NCBI GenBank assembly: GCA_018806985.1 | Contig: JADANN010000125.1 | Coordinates: forward strand, 62,001-126,000 | Source of the DNA: Angiostrongylus vasorum | Taxonomy: Eukaryota; Nematoda; Chromadorea; Rhabditida; Metastrongylidae | DNA: 64,000 bases | Direction: 5' to 3' | Part shown: positions 63,881 through 64,000 of the stretch, one piece after another | Numbering within the stretch: the stretch's first letter is position 1 | Layout of the letters: every line of letters starts with the position of its first letter | Program-made: the position numbers and the translations under genes | The notes under the pieces: generated by a model | Databases searched by the model: none | The model's input: the letters and a program-made list of their open reading frames with translations, nothing else | What the model was told of the DNA's origin: nothing

Positions 63881-64000
63881 AGAACACGGAGAAGTGAATG
63901 GCTCGAGTTGTGTGGTTAGTTCTTCATACTTTACTATATCTTCGCATCCTTTCTAATCCCACATCTTATTATTCTAATCGCAAAACAATGCTGTTTACCA

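Noticed and set aside
63669..63887. Arg-Glu repeat protein on -
   Set aside because: Translation of the CT microsatellite.

Overview
The window looks like nuclear DNA of a parasitic nematode, most likely a strongylid (hookworm group). This is inferred from many small exons with TTTCAG-type acceptors, long introns packed with degraded retroposons, probable trans-splice acceptors next to start codons, and the families found. I could not run a similarity search. Product names rest on motif order and on exon phases that join cleanly.

Genes I can read. (1) 576-15,800, + strand: a secreted GH13 alpha-amylase, 5' end outside the window, at least 16 exons, with a cysteine-rich C-terminal extension. 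(2) 17,336-20,080, - strand: a small secreted His/Gly/Tyr-rich peptide. (3) 39,480-52,709, + strand: a complete 13-exon ATG13 (autophagy HORMA protein), with all joined exons in frame. (4) 53,698-62,611, + strand: a complete 7-exon CLYBL (mitochondrial citramalyl-CoA lyase). Between 16.7 and 35.5 kb many short exon-like segments on the + strand suggest one or more further genes that I cannot name.

Most of the rest is mobile DNA. There is a tRNA-derived SINE family (called SINE-A here, about 280 bp, roughly 11 clear and 8 worn copies, several with target-site duplications). A second tRNA-like family (SINE-B) often sits in tandem or as back-to-back hairpins. Short RTE-derived elements end in an AAGTAAGT tail. 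There are two RTE LINE remnants (one with a 5' inversion), a dead mariner carrying an RTE-derived insertion, and a Penelope-like element (PLE) with a GIY-YIG endonuclease remnant interrupted by a SINE-B. A retropseudogene of GFAT lies antisense in a CLYBL intron.

The most interesting signal is a short motif repeated more than ten times in the PLE-type repeats and in foldback elements. It reads CTGANGA, a 4-bp hairpin, then GAAAC, with compensatory changes in the hairpin. That is the layout of a hammerhead ribozyme core, with one extra A.
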